From positions 124,001 through 188,000 of the forward strand of contig JADLBD010000042.1 in assembly GCA_020847975.1 (NCBI GenBank): DNA of 64,000 bases. The letters are read 5' to 3'. The DNA comes from Bryobacterales bacterium. GTDB lineage: Bacteria > Acidobacteriota > Terriglobia > Bryobacterales > Bryobacteraceae. The position numbers were made by a program, and so were the translations under genes. Within the stretch, counting starts at the first letter, position 1, and every line of letters starts with the position of its first letter. Below, in pieces: positions 1 through 10,733 of the stretch. The notes below the pieces were generated by a model. The model ran no database searches. It worked only from the letters and a program-made list of their open reading frames with translations, and was not told the origin of the DNA.

Positions 1-38
1 AGCCGCTGACCACGCCGACTTGAGACAGATACGAGAAT

Positions 39-1193
39 TCAGTTGAGGACACCAAGTTCACGCAAAGATTGCATGAAAGCCACAAAGCTGCGTAGACTCG
101 CCAGATCCTCTTTGCCAAGTGGGTCTGGATCGAAGTGCATAATGTCGTTTCGTATTCGACGAATCGTCTGAAGTTGCTCGACGAAGGCGGCACGGTCGAT
201 CCGAATGCTCAGTTTCTCCCAATATTTTGGATTTTCAAGCAAGCGAATGTACTCGCCCATGCTGAGATCCGCCACTGTCTCAATCTCGCGATCGGTGTCA
301 ACCGGATCACGCGCACATTCCAGTTCTTGAGGAGTGAACTTTCCATCGATTAGCCTCCGGACGTGCTGTTCAATCTCTCCCAGCAAGAGGAATGGCTCAG
401 TAAGCTGCTGGAATTGCCGACTCAGATCGGCCGACGTGACGATCCCTGAGATCTTGCGGTCGAGTGCCTGGACAAGCACGTATTGGTGCTGGGCAATTAG
501 TTCGATTGCTGCAAACAGTGATTTGTCTGATCCGATTATTTGCGCTGGCGATAGGCATTCCCTAACTTCATCGCAAGATTGTCCAAGGGCAAGTCGGGCG
601 CCGATACTCTCCCAACTCACGACACCTTTGACGTCTCGCTCCCCTTGCATTACGGGGAGTTGTGAAAATCCGCTGGCGAGCATCAATGTGACTGCGACAC
701 TGATCTTCTCGTTGGGAGTGACGGAGACAACCTTCTTGTTTGCAGCTTCCAGCTTGCCGATCCTATATGTAGGGTCCTCAAGAGAGCCACCGACAAAATT
801 GGGCGGCACTTGCGTCACTTCCATGCCAGCCAAGCCTGTGCCCGGATCTATTACATCCACCGCTTCAGAACCCGGCTCATTCGCCGCTGCTTCTTTAGCA
901 AGTGGTACGAAAGAAACATTAGAGTCGATCCAAACAGAATTGAATTCAGGATCTGTTTGAATCCCAAGGGACTGTAAGCATGAACGAATCGTCTCAACGA
1001 CGTAGTAACCTCGACGCTGAGCCCTGAACCAGCGAAGGAGGGTTCGAACAGAGACAGGCGCTGGCGTTTCACCCTTCATGATCACGTCCCTGATTTGGAT
1101 CAGTTCCGACGGCACAGCGGGTACAATCTCGGCTTCAGGCTTGATTGCTTCGTTCTGCATCTCCCCAAGGATACCGAAGATCGCGACGGACAA
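39..1193 (-). CDS. CBS-domain protein with C-terminal HEPN-like RNxxxH motif
   Basis: CBS-like segments (SVTPNEKISVAVTLMLASGFSQLPVMQGERDVKGVVSWESIG; SLFAAIELIAQHQYVLVQALDRKISGIVTSADLS); C-terminal IRRIRNDIMHF = Rx4H motif typical of HEPN domains. Confidence 0.7.
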   Translation of the reverse strand: MSVAIFGILGEMQNEAIKPEAEIVPAVPSELIQIRDVIMKGETPAPVSVRTLLRWFRAQRRGYYVVETIRSCLQSLGIQTDPEFNSVWIDSNVSFVPLAKEAAANEPGSEAVDVIDPGTGLAGMEVTQVPPNFVGGSLEDPTYRIGKLEAANKKVVSVTPNEKISVAVTLMLASGFSQLPVMQGERDVKGVVSWESIGARLALGQSCDEVRECLSPAQIIGSDKSLFAAIELIAQHQYVLVQALDRKISGIVTSADLSRQFQQLTEPFLLLGEIEQHVRRLIDGKFTPQELECARDPVDTDREIETVADLSMGEYIRLLENPKYWEKLSIRIDRAAFVEQLQTIRRIRNDIMHFDPDPLGKEDLASLRSFVAFMQSLRELGVLN

Positions 1194-1246
1194 ATCAAAG
1201 TAGTGACCACCCCGGAAAGCCCCAATCGCTCTTGATTTCCCGAGAC

Positions 1247-1648
1247 ATGCCAGGCAATGTCGAGAACGCTACCGTTTTGAGTCTAATGCCCCCGGATCTC
1301 TGCAACTCCTTCAGGGAGGAGCGCGTGTTCCATGTGCGTCAAAGCGAGTACGTGGATGGATCAGGCCAGTGCTTGGCGGAGACAACCATCTGCCGGAAGA
1401 GCTTCACCGTTACAAGGAGGCTGACCGCTGAGCAACTCGCTATGCTGCGGGACTTTTTCTATGCGCAAGGTGGCGCAGCTAAGCCATTTCACTTCTACTT
1501 TGGGCCGGAGACCCTACCACTATTCAGTCACGACCCGACCGGACAAAACCCGACAGGCCGATACACCGTGCGATTTGAAGGCGAACTCGTGCTCGAACTC
1601 GGATTGGGCCGCGCTCCAGTTAACATTTCGCTCGTGGAGGTTGCCTGA
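1247..1648 (+). CDS. phage minor tail protein (DUF2460/GTA tail-like)
   Basis: ATG 1247 in frame with the 1145 ORF; FRVERxFHVRQSEYVDG-like tail protein with FHFYFG motif; directly precedes a large tail-tip gene. Confidence 0.5.
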   Translation: MPGNVENATVLSLMPPDLCNSFREERVFHVRQSEYVDGSGQCLAETTICRKSFTVTRRLTAEQLAMLRDFFYAQGGAAKPFHFYFGPETLPLFSHDPTGQNPTGRYTVRFEGELVLELGLGRAPVNISLVEVA

Positions 1649-1651
1649 TTA

Positions 1652-4600
1652 ATGTCAGAAACGATCGGCGGCATCGACATTCCCGTCCCGCCCGACGCCG
1701 GAGTCTTCCCCATCAAGCCCGATTACGGCAGCGGAATGGTCATCAGGCCGCAGATTGTTGTCCACCGCTTCGCCAGCGCGAACGCGAAGATCGAGCAGCG
1801 GTTTTACCTCGGCGACGGCACGATCCGATTTCACGTGCGGCGGGAGCGCATGCGCAAGCAAGAGTACGAAGCACTGGTGGACTTCTGGGAATTGGCGCGG
1901 GGCGCTTACGCGACATTCACGTACCGTGCTCCTAATCCCGACGGCACCACGACGGATTACAAGTGCCACTTCGAAAATCAGCCCCTCTCGATCGAGCACT
2001 TCGCCGGTTGCCTCGCCAGTGTGAACGGCGTCGGATTGATCGAGGTTCCAAACCGCAACCCTGGCTACGCCACCTCTGCAACGCTGAACCAATTTCCAGA
2101 TGCCGCGCTGACACCGGCACTGCTCGATCAGGTCCAGGAAGTCTTCCCGCTCATCCGCATCCGCGTGACAGACCCAGCCATTGAGGACATCTTTCTCTCG
2201 GACCGACGCGTCACCATCGACGGCACTCTCTACCAGCCGCGCTTGCTGGACTGGCAGGGTATCGGTCAAAGCCTCGGCGAGGCAAGCGACGCTGCCACTT
2301 TCATCCTGGGAAACGCCGACCGCGTTTTCACCCGCCTCACCAGCAGCGTCAGCCTAGACAAGGCCGTCATCGAGTTCTCCCTGTTCCACGTCGCAACGCG
2401 GATCAAGATCGATCTGTGGTCCGGCTACATCCGGCGGTGGGCAACCGACGCCGGTAAACCCGAGTTCCGCATTGATGCCTCGGACGACGCATACGAACTG
2501 ACTCTCGCCTATCCAACCTTTAAGATTACCCGCGAATGTTGGAAGATCCACAACGACGGTAAGCACTGTCCGTGGGCATCCGCGAGCGGCCAAACCTTCC
2601 CGAATCGCAGCATCCGGTGGACCAACGAAGAGGGCAAGCTCATCGATCGGCCACTGACCTTCACACCGGCGGTGGGCTCCTGCGATCAAGGCTACGACAC
2701 CCCCAACGGCTGCCTCGCGCACGGGATGGACCGATACTTCGGCGGTCTGCTGGTCCGTCCACAAGGCGTCAACGTGAAGGACAACTCGACCGGCGTGTGG
2801 GGCTTTGGGCGCTCGCGAATCACCAGCGTCTCCCTGATTGCCGATTCCGTCTACGATCAAGTGCTGCCGGAAGTCTACACTGACGGCATCGACCTGCCAG
2901 TGAAGTGCAAGATCGCTGCGGGACGGGACGAAGGTGATTTCTACACCGCGCTCGGCATCGTCAGCGCTGGCCCTATCACCAGTTTCTCCTCCGACCTGAC
3001 GAAGCATCTGCTCGACGGCTCGCCGCCACACGACCCGCAGCGCAACGGCGGGTGGCGCTATGCCGCCGGAGTCACGCCAGCCAATCCGCAGGACAAGTTT
3101 GGGATCACCCAGGCACCTTGGGGTGTTCTCTCGAACCTGCCGGATGTGTGGTCGGCGGGAATCGCGTTCGCCGAGATCCGCAAGTCCGACCCGAAAGGGC
3201 TCCAGTTGTCCCGCCTCACCGAGCACGACATGCAGGTTGCGGTCACAGTGGGCATGGGTGGCTGGGTCTGGACTGCTCCTGGCCAGCGCATTTGGGCGCC
3301 TGGCCTCAACAACCCCGTTTGGATTGGCGTGAACGCCTATCTCAAAGCTATCGGCTACTTCATCCATGAGAGCCAGGCAGCGCTGCTATCCGCCGCAGAC
3401 ATGGAGGAGCGTTTCGATGTGAACGCCGCGCTTGCGGCAGCCGCACTCTGCGACATCGAAGTTCCCAAGCTCATCGGTACTGGCACGGAACGGCAGTACA
3501 GCTTTCGAGGCGTGATCCAGGAAGAAAAGCCTCTCCGGGAATGGCTCCAGGAGATCCTCAACACCTGCGCCGGCTACTTCACCTTCGCTTTCGGCAAGCT
3601 GCGTATCGGGCTCCGCTTCCATTCCGGCGCAACGGAGCCGTTCACGGAGGGAAATATCGTGCTGGACACCCTGCACGTGGAGCCGGTGATTCCATCGTTC
3701 AACCACATCACCGGGCAGTTCGGCGATCAGGAGTACGGCTGGGCGCTCAACTCCGTCTCGCTTCGCGACCGTGACCATGCACTGATGATTGGCGGGCCTG
3801 GGACGCCAAAGTATCTGAAGACGAACATGACCTTCGTCGGGGTGTCCTCGAAATCGCAGGCCGCCCGACTGATCACAATGCGGCTGCGCGAGGAGTTGGG
3901 CGGCATCACTCCCGCGGAGTGGACGAAGGCTCGTGAGCTGAGCTTCAAGACGACGGTGCTGGCGCTGAACACGGAGCCTGGAATGATCTGCTCGCTCACC
4001 CATCCGGATCTCCCCGATGCGGCCAATGAATTCCGCGTCACCGAGTGGAAGCTGAATCGCGATTACTCAATCGACATCCATGGGCGCACGACAACTGATT
4101 CAATGTATGACCTGACCGTCGGCCCCAAACCTGCGGATGTTCCAGCCGATCCCCTGCCGACCGATCCGACGGATACACCATCCGATTGGCGCTTCGATGT
4201 GGACACGCCGGGCGACGGCACGCTGCGCATCACGAACCTCGAATGCAAGCGCAATGCGATCGGCGTGACCAAGGCGCACTTCGAGATCTGGTCCATCGAC
4301 GAGGCGACGACCGGCTACTGCCGCGCAAACGGTGGCTTGGCTGAGGGTGCCACCCAGCTTGGTTGGGACGGATTCGCGCTCGAACCGAGTCAGTATCTGC
4401 TGGTGAACGACGAGATTATCCTCGTCACCAAAGCCATGCAGACGGACCCTGGATTCGGTACTGCGAATGTGGCGCGCGCCCAACTCGGCACGACGGAGAA
4501 AGCGCACCTTCGGGCAGAGGGCACAGTCACCCACCAGGATGGCAAAGTTGTCATCACCGCAGCTTTGACGCAAGGCGCATTCCGCGCCGGTGACCGGTTC

Positions 4601-5899
4601 TTCCTTGAACTCAGTCCATCGGAAGCCGAGCAACTTCCGATCGGCGAGGTGAACGGCAAGACCGTGACACTGATCCGGCCACTGGAGAACACGCCTGCTA
4701 TCGGACAGATCTGCTACTCCGATCCGCGTGTCTACCCGCTGCGGAAGATCGAGCGAATCGTGCATCTCCAGCCGCGATTCTTCACCTCGCCCAACCGTGC
4801 CGGATGGGAGGAGATATTCGATCTGCCTGACTATGGCTTGGTGCTCATCCGTGCGCAGTTGGAATCGGTGTCCGGCAAACGTTCCGCACCGATCACGATG
4901 GACTGGACCGCAGGCCGGAAGCACACGGGCGGGAACCAATCGTACTGCTTCAGCATGATGGACGTTCCAGATGGTGCAACAATCGATGCATTCGAGCCGC
5001 TCTATACGACTGAGGCTGGCGCCTTCGGCTCCGCGTATGCAGAGATCCGCGGCACTGAGCGGCTGCATCCGCCAGCGGGCGTCAACAACATCGCGTTCGG
5101 GAGTTTCATCCCTACGGGAACGATTGCCCTGTCAGGCGAGGTGGTGACGGACAACCGTCTGTCGGTCACGATTGGCGATGTCGAGATTACTGTATTCCGT
5201 GTCACCACAGAGACGACGCTAGCTGAGGTTGCAGATTCGCTGGCCGCCTGGCTAAACGCGGATGAGCGCTTCGTCCAGTTCTATTTGGCAGAACATTCGG
5301 ACTCGACGGTCCTCATCACCGACAAGACCGGGCGCGGCGGTACCCTCACGGTCCAAACGGATGGGACGCTGCTGGCAACCGCCACGGGGTTGACCTCCGC
5401 GATGGGCATCCTCTCCGGCCGCCGCTATGCCGTGAGTTTCGCAGGGGCTGGAATCGAATCTGATTTGTCTCCACTGTCGTCATCGACTGGCCCCACGGGC
5501 GGCGCGCAGCAGATCGAGTTGAAGGATCTGCCGGTGAGCACACAGACTGAGATGACGTCCGTGTGCATCTGGGCGGCTCCGGATGGGGCAGATTGGCCGC
5601 TGTATCTGGTGGCCACTGTTCCGAATGGATCGACGGAAGCGCTGGACACGGTAGTGGAAGCAGACCTGGCGAACCAGCAGCAATGGTCAGGCCCGAGTCA
5701 GCCCGCAGGCTCAGGATCGCTCACCATCGATATGTCGCTCAACGGCACTCCTTGGCTGCAATTGCGCATTCCCGATGGCGGCGTGAGATCGAACGTGCTC
5801 GATGGCCGGGCGGTCGGCAACGTCCCCGAGGGTGCGCTGCTCAACGCGAACATCACTGCCGAGAACCCCGGAAAGAACCTTCGCATTTTGCTCTCATGA
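1652..5899 (+). CDS. large phage tail tip / hub protein (DUF2163/phage BR0599-like region)
   Basis: 1415 aa; CWKIHNDGKHCPWASASGQTFPN...CDQGYDTPNGCLAHGMDRYFGG Cys-rich signature like phage_BR0599/DUF2163; overlaps the fibre gene start by ATGA. Confidence 0.65.
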   Translation: MSETIGGIDIPVPPDAGVFPIKPDYGSGMVIRPQIVVHRFASANAKIEQRFYLGDGTIRFHVRRERMRKQEYEALVDFWELARGAYATFTYRAPNPDGTTTDYKCHFENQPLSIEHFAGCLASVNGVGLIEVPNRNPGYATSATLNQFPDAALTPALLDQVQEVFPLIRIRVTDPAIEDIFLSDRRVTIDGTLYQPRLLDWQGIGQSLGEASDAATFILGNADRVFTRLTSSVSLDKAVIEFSLFHVATRIKIDLWSGYIRRWATDAGKPEFRIDASDDAYELTLAYPTFKITRECWKIHNDGKHCPWASASGQTFPNRSIRWTNEEGKLIDRPLTFTPAVGSCDQGYDTPNGCLAHGMDRYFGGLLVRPQGVNVKDNSTGVWGFGRSRITSVSLIADSVYDQVLPEVYTDGIDLPVKCKIAAGRDEGDFYTALGIVSAGPITSFSSDLTKHLLDGSPPHDPQRNGGWRYAAGVTPANPQDKFGITQAPWGVLSNLPDVWSAGIAFAEIRKSDPKGLQLSRLTEHDMQVAVTVGMGGWVWTAPGQRIWAPGLNNPVWIGVNAYLKAIGYFIHESQAALLSAADMEERFDVNAALAAAALCDIEVPKLIGTGTERQYSFRGVIQEEKPLREWLQEILNTCAGYFTFAFGKLRIGLRFHSGATEPFTEGNIVLDTLHVEPVIPSFNHITGQFGDQEYGWALNSVSLRDRDHALMIGGPGTPKYLKTNMTFVGVSSKSQAARLITMRLREELGGITPAEWTKARELSFKTTVLALNTEPGMICSLTHPDLPDAANEFRVTEWKLNRDYSIDIHGRTTTDSMYDLTVGPKPADVPADPLPTDPTDTPSDWRFDVDTPGDGTLRITNLECKRNAIGVTKAHFEIWSIDEATTGYCRANGGLAEGATQLGWDGFALEPSQYLLVNDEIILVTKAMQTDPGFGTANVARAQLGTTEKAHLRAEGTVTHQDGKVVITAALTQGAFRAGDRFFLELSPSEAEQLPIGEVNGKTVTLIRPLENTPAIGQICYSDPRVYPLRKIERIVHLQPRFFTSPNRAGWEEIFDLPDYGLVLIRAQLESVSGKRSAPITMDWTAGRKHTGGNQSYCFSMMDVPDGATIDAFEPLYTTEAGAFGSAYAEIRGTERLHPPAGVNNIAFGSFIPTGTIALSGEVVTDNRLSVTIGDVEITVFRVTTETTLAEVADSLAAWLNADERFVQFYLAEHSDSTVLITDKTGRGGTLTVQTDGTLLATATGLTSAMGILSGRRYAVSFAGAGIESDLSPLSSSTGPTGGAQQIELKDLPVSTQTEMTSVCIWAAPDGADWPLYLVATVPNGSTEALDTVVEADLANQQQWSGPSQPAGSGSLTIDMSLNGTPWLQLRIPDGGVRSNVLDGRAVGNVPEGALLNANITAENPGKNLRILLS

Positions 5900-8800
5900 A
5901 GCGTCTGATTCAGACTGGCCCGCGTGCCACCTTTACTGTGCCGGCTGCCGGCGGCTCTGTGCCCGGCGGCTGGGTCGATGTGAAGAAGATGGGTGCACGC
6001 GGAGATGCCAAACGGCTTCGCGTTGGCATCATCGAGGGTACGACAACCCTCACCTCTTCCACGGGCGGGTTGAAGGGGCTCGAAGGTAAGCTGATCGCCA
6101 TCACCTTCGAGGGTGGCAGGTTCAAGACGCGCGTTACCTCCGTCCTGAGCCAGAACCAAGCCACAATTGAAGACGCTTCCCCCGCAACATTCGCGGAGCC
6201 CGGCTGGGCCAATGCCGTCGCGGGCTCCAATGATTCCGCAGCCATCCAAGCATGTATCGCCGCTGGGCGCACCGTTTACTTCCCCAGCGGGGTGTACCTC
6301 CTGTGGAACGACGGCATTCAAATCAACTCCGAGTTGATGGGAGTGAAGCTCACCGGCGTCTCCACATCAGGAGCGGTGATCGAGTTCTGCGGAGACGGGC
6401 CGGCGATCCGCTTAGGCAGTGGTTCCGCCAATACATCTCACCACCACATCGAAAACCTGTACATCTCGATCACCTGCGCGGGGCCCAACGCGGCGGGTGT
6501 CTACGTGACGCCATCGCACTATTGCCGCCTCACGCACAGCTACATCAACAGCCAGGCGCTGTATTCCTTCGAGGAGATGGAGCAGGTCGGGCTTGTGCTG
6601 GACGGAGCAGGCTACGAGAAGTCATTCGGTGCCAACTTCTATTGGGAGTCGAACGTCATCAAAGGGCGATTCAAGCGCGGCGTCTGGATGACCGCTGCGA
6701 AGAGCGGCTGGGGCTTCAATGCCTGCGTGTTCCAGCACGGCACAATCATTTGGGAATCGCTGGACCCGCCAAGCGAGACAGCACCTTCCGGCTACGGCTT
6801 CTACGGATTTCACCAGGAACAAGGGAACCAGAACCTCGTGACGTTGGTGGACTGCGAGCACTGGGACGTCGGCTACTTGATCGGATCCTACGACAACATT
6901 TTCCTCGGCTCGCGTTCGGAGTTCTGCCGCACGAAAGGTGCCGTCTTCGAAGAGGGCGTGCTTGCGGAGGACGGCGTCACCTTCATCAAGACCGGTGGAA
7001 CGTACTGCCGCGTACTGGGTGGCTTTCACGGGGAAGGGATCGAGGATCGCACGGGCACCACGCAGGTCTGGGGTTCGCAAAGTGCCGGGCGGGTGGAAAA
7101 CCACATCACTGGCTATGCGTATCTCGACACCGGTATGTTTCTGCAACCGTCGTCCTACCTGACGTGGAACGGCACCAGCGGTGCGAGCGGTATCTTCTGG
7201 CGTGCCGACGCGGACTCTCCCACCAAGTTCGCCATCGGCGACATCGGCGGAGTGCCGCAGATCTGGGCCGGACACTCCACGTGCCGCGTGACGGCAGGGT
7301 CCATCGAGAGCGGTTCGGACATCCTCACCATCTCACCGTATCCGGGCAAGACGATCGACGTGGAGTTCGCTCCCGAAGACGTGGGCAAACGCGTCCTCGT
7401 CGAAAAGGGCATCAACGAGAAGGACGCACTGGACACGACGATTGCGGAATACCTCTCGCCGACGCAGGTGCGTTTGGCGGCGCTCGCACAGAACAACGTG
7501 GGCGAACGGTTTGTGAAGTTCGGCACCGCCGCGGAGTGGAATGCCGAGATTGAGCGCACGCTGCTGATGCACTCCCAGGGGAACTCCGGGAGCATTCATC
7601 TGCGTATCGGGACAGTCAACAAGGCGATCGTCGATTCGTCTGGCTTGCAGTTGCTCAATTCGATGCGGCTCACGGGGAACATCGGCATCACGTGGGAAAC
7701 GCTGGGTGGTTCGGCCGGACTGAGTTGGAAGACGCCGAACCCGGACCCGGAGGAGCCGGACATCCATCAAGGGCATCTGCTGAACACCGATGATGCCTTC
7801 GAGATTCAGTCCGGCACCGCGGACACAGATCGCGATCTCATCCTGAACGCTGAGCATGTTGATGCTGCTATTCAGATGCGTCACGCTGGCGTGGCCAAAG
7901 CATATGTGGATGCCAACGGCTTGCATGCGGAGAATCTGAGCGTTGCCGATGTTGCGAATATCAAGACACTACAACTGACCGATCCACTCGCAGCCACGGA
8001 GGGCGGCACAGGGTTAGGTTCGTACAGCAAGGGCGATCTGATCGTCGCGGCCGGCCCGATGGAATTGACCCGCCAGGGTGTGGGCACGAACGGCCAGTTT
8101 CTGATGGTGGATAGCTCACAGGAAACCGGCCTCAAGTGGGGCGCGCTCTACGACGTCACCAACCCGAAGTTCAAAGGAATTGTAGCGATCGAGGACCAAT
8201 CCGCACCGGGCCTGGCGCTGCGGAACATGGGCACGAACTACGCGGGCTTCGTGAGCTTCGAACATGGCTTCGAACGTGAGTGGTACTTCGGGCCCGGTCT
8301 GCCGGGAGCGGCGAATCGGAACCTGAGCATTGCCGAGTACGATGCGAACGTTTATGTGGGACCACCGCGATTGGTGCTGTTCCGTGGCGGCAACGTCGCT
8401 GTTGGATCGGAGACGGACAGCGGACACAAACTGCAGGTGGCGGGCACGCTCAAAGTGACGGGCGCGCTTTCACTCAATGTTGCATTGGGAGTCGCCGAGG
8501 GTGGGACGGGGATGGCGAGCTATCTCAAGGGCGACCTGTTGGTGGCATCTGCGCCAGCCGTTCTGGACCGATTGCCTCTTGGTGCAAATGGCCGTTTCCT
8601 GATTGCGGATTCAGCACAATCGGTCGGCATGAAGTGGGGGACATTTGCTGACGTGGTCAACCCGGCATTCAGCGGGTTTCTGTTCGTGCGCGATGCCAGC
8701 AGCGCGGGTGTGGCTATCGACAACACCGGAAGCACTTACGCTGTCGGATTGCGACTCCAGCATTCCGGCCTGGACGAGTGGGTTGTAGGCCAGGGGATGC

Positions 8801-10722
8801 CCGGCAACACAAACCGGAACTGGAGCATCGCAGAATACGATGCAGGCGCATACCAAGGCGTGCGCCTTGTAGTCGCTCGCGGTGGTGCGATTCTGGTCAA
8901 CCAGACGGCCGATGATGGAGAGAACAAGCTGCAGGTGACCGGCGACGGGAAGTTCAGTGGTGGCCTGTCGCTTGGGACACCGCTGTCGTCTTCAAATGGT
9001 GGCACCGGCGTTGCATCGTACACCAAGGGTGACTTGTTGGTGGCCACCGGGGCCTCAGCACTGGTGAAACTCGGCGTAGGCACCAATGGGCATGTGCTCC
9101 TTGCGGACTCCGCCGAAACAGCTGGCTTGAAGTGGAGGCAACTCGCATTCTCGGACTTGATCGGCTCTATCGCTCAGGCACAGTTGCCGGCGACGGCCAG
9201 TTTTGAAGCACTCACTATGGCTTCCTCCTCTCCGCTCCTCTTGATCCGCAACACCGGCGCAACGATGCTCGGTGGATTCGATATGGGATGGGGCGGCCAC
9301 CGGCAGTGGCTGTTCAGCGCGGGCGTTCCGAACAACACCAACGCGGCGCTCGCGTTCACTGAGTTCACAGACGACGTCTACCAGGGCGTTCGGATGATGA
9401 TCTTCAAGGGCGGCCGTGTGGCGATCGGAGCAACAACCGATGACGGTGCCAACATCCTGCAGGTGGCTGGCAATGTGAAGGTTACTGGTGCCTTGCACCT
9501 AACGACAGCGCTGGCCGCGGATCAGGGTGGCACTGGGCAATCCGCCTATACCAAAGGCGACATTCTGGTGGCCACCGGCGCGGCCTCGCTGGCAAAGCTA
9601 TCAGTGGGCGCCAATGGGGATGCACTTATTGCTGACTCCTCCCAGACTGGCGGAGTGAAGTGGGGCAAGCAGGCAATGGCGTTCAGCGATGTCGCGGGAT
9701 CAATTGCCAACAGCCAATTCCCCACGAATCCTGAGTTCGTGGGAGTACTCCGCGTAAACGACGCGGGCGCGCCCGAAATCATCGTCAACAACACCGGAAC
9801 GGCAAAGACGGCAACGTTCTCGATCTATGACGATGGCAACCGCGAATGGCTTTTCGGTACCGGACTTCCAACCAACACAAACCTCAATCTAAGCTTTGCC
9901 GAGTACAACGCGGGGACATATGCTGGCACGCGTATGGTGATCGCCCGTGGCGGGAACGTGCTGATTGGTTCGACCACCGACGATGGAGCGAACCGCCTGC
10001 AGGTCACCGGGAACCTGATGGTCCACGATGCGGATTTGTTCATCGATGCCAACAATACCGGCGACAACTGCCAGGCAATCTACTTCCGCAAGAAGGGCAA
10101 CGCCGGCGGCGGAACTGCGGTCCGCCAGTACGGCTATATGGCGAACATGTATTTCCAGGGCTGGGACGGCGCGCAGTACGCTATCGGTGCTCTCATTGAC
10201 GTCATGGGCGAAGAACTCTGGGACGGTTCGCATCGTGGCTGCACAATGCGCTTCTACAACGCCGCAGTTGGCGAATCGAGCGCCGCCGTGAGAATGGCGC
10301 TGTCGAAGTATGGCAACGTGCTCGTCGGCACGCTCGCTGACAGCGGCAGCGGAGAGAAACTGCAGGTTGCCGGCGACGGGCTGATCACAGGTGACATTGC
10401 CGTCAATGGCACCGCGACAATCCACACGTTGGTGCTGACGAACGCTCTCGGGGTCCTTTATGGAGGCACCGGCGCAAGCAGCGCCGCAGGTGCGCGAAGC
10501 AATCTGGGGGTCGATGCCGCAGGGGCAGTGTCAGAAGGCACGGTGGCACTCCCCCGTCGTACCTGGAACACCATCACGCTGAACGTTGTGACGAGCGTCT
10601 CTGGACCGGGAATCAGTTCTTCCAGCGGTCAATACACCTTTCTGATCCCGTCCGGCGGTGCAGAAGGCTCTATCGGCGTCGGTCCTACTGGCCGAATCAC
10701 AAGCTGGTCCAATCCAACTTGA
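5896..10722 (+). CDS. phage tail fibre / tailspike with pectate-lyase-like beta-helix and repeated distal modules
   Basis: ATG 5896 overlapping previous stop; NDSAAIQACIAAGRTVYFPSGVYLL pectate-lyase-superfamily start; repeated GGTGxxSYxKGDLLVAxG...NGxxLxADSxxTxGxKW modules. Confidence 0.8.
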   Translation: MKRLIQTGPRATFTVPAAGGSVPGGWVDVKKMGARGDAKRLRVGIIEGTTTLTSSTGGLKGLEGKLIAITFEGGRFKTRVTSVLSQNQATIEDASPATFAEPGWANAVAGSNDSAAIQACIAAGRTVYFPSGVYLLWNDGIQINSELMGVKLTGVSTSGAVIEFCGDGPAIRLGSGSANTSHHHIENLYISITCAGPNAAGVYVTPSHYCRLTHSYINSQALYSFEEMEQVGLVLDGAGYEKSFGANFYWESNVIKGRFKRGVWMTAAKSGWGFNACVFQHGTIIWESLDPPSETAPSGYGFYGFHQEQGNQNLVTLVDCEHWDVGYLIGSYDNIFLGSRSEFCRTKGAVFEEGVLAEDGVTFIKTGGTYCRVLGGFHGEGIEDRTGTTQVWGSQSAGRVENHITGYAYLDTGMFLQPSSYLTWNGTSGASGIFWRADADSPTKFAIGDIGGVPQIWAGHSTCRVTAGSIESGSDILTISPYPGKTIDVEFAPEDVGKRVLVEKGINEKDALDTTIAEYLSPTQVRLAALAQNNVGERFVKFGTAAEWNAEIERTLLMHSQGNSGSIHLRIGTVNKAIVDSSGLQLLNSMRLTGNIGITWETLGGSAGLSWKTPNPDPEEPDIHQGHLLNTDDAFEIQSGTADTDRDLILNAEHVDAAIQMRHAGVAKAYVDANGLHAENLSVADVANIKTLQLTDPLAATEGGTGLGSYSKGDLIVAAGPMELTRQGVGTNGQFLMVDSSQETGLKWGALYDVTNPKFKGIVAIEDQSAPGLALRNMGTNYAGFVSFEHGFEREWYFGPGLPGAANRNLSIAEYDANVYVGPPRLVLFRGGNVAVGSETDSGHKLQVAGTLKVTGALSLNVALGVAEGGTGMASYLKGDLLVASAPAVLDRLPLGANGRFLIADSAQSVGMKWGTFADVVNPAFSGFLFVRDASSAGVAIDNTGSTYAVGLRLQHSGLDEWVVGQGMPGNTNRNWSIAEYDAGAYQGVRLVVARGGAILVNQTADDGENKLQVTGDGKFSGGLSLGTPLSSSNGGTGVASYTKGDLLVATGASALVKLGVGTNGHVLLADSAETAGLKWRQLAFSDLIGSIAQAQLPATASFEALTMASSSPLLLIRNTGATMLGGFDMGWGGHRQWLFSAGVPNNTNAALAFTEFTDDVYQGVRMMIFKGGRVAIGATTDDGANILQVAGNVKVTGALHLTTALAADQGGTGQSAYTKGDILVATGAASLAKLSVGANGDALIADSSQTGGVKWGKQAMAFSDVAGSIANSQFPTNPEFVGVLRVNDAGAPEIIVNNTGTAKTATFSIYDDGNREWLFGTGLPTNTNLNLSFAEYNAGTYAGTRMVIARGGNVLIGSTTDDGANRLQVTGNLMVHDADLFIDANNTGDNCQAIYFRKKGNAGGGTAVRQYGYMANMYFQGWDGAQYAIGALIDVMGEELWDGSHRGCTMRFYNAAVGESSAAVRMALSKYGNVLVGTLADSGSGEKLQVAGDGLITGDIAVNGTATIHTLVLTNALGVLYGGTGASSAAGARSNLGVDAAGAVSEGTVALPRRTWNTITLNVVTSVSGPGISSSSGQYTFLIPSGGAEGSIGVGPTGRITSWSNPT
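7980..10510 (+). repeat. ~0.5-kb degenerate in-gene repeats of the tail fibre (about 4 units plus a partial)
   Basis: GGTG...KGDLxVA..ADSxxTxGxKW followed by NxNLSxAEY...GxRMVIxRGGxVxIGxxTDDGxNxLQVxGxxKVTGALxLxxxLA at ~7.99, 8.49, 8.99, 9.51 and 10.45 kb. Confidence 0.85.
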
Positions 10723-10733
10723 GGAGGAGAATC

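Noticed and set aside
2354-3367. Long minus-strand ORFs opposite tail genes (also 1655-2269, 3386-4003, 4100-5068, 6622-7275)
   Set aside because: Shadow ORFs of GC-rich coding sequence; no motifs and fully antisense to well-supported genes.
7980-10722. Possible diversity-generating retroelement target in tail fibre
   Set aside because: No reverse transcriptase ORF or adenine-biased template/variable repeat pair visible in the window; variation fits domain duplication.
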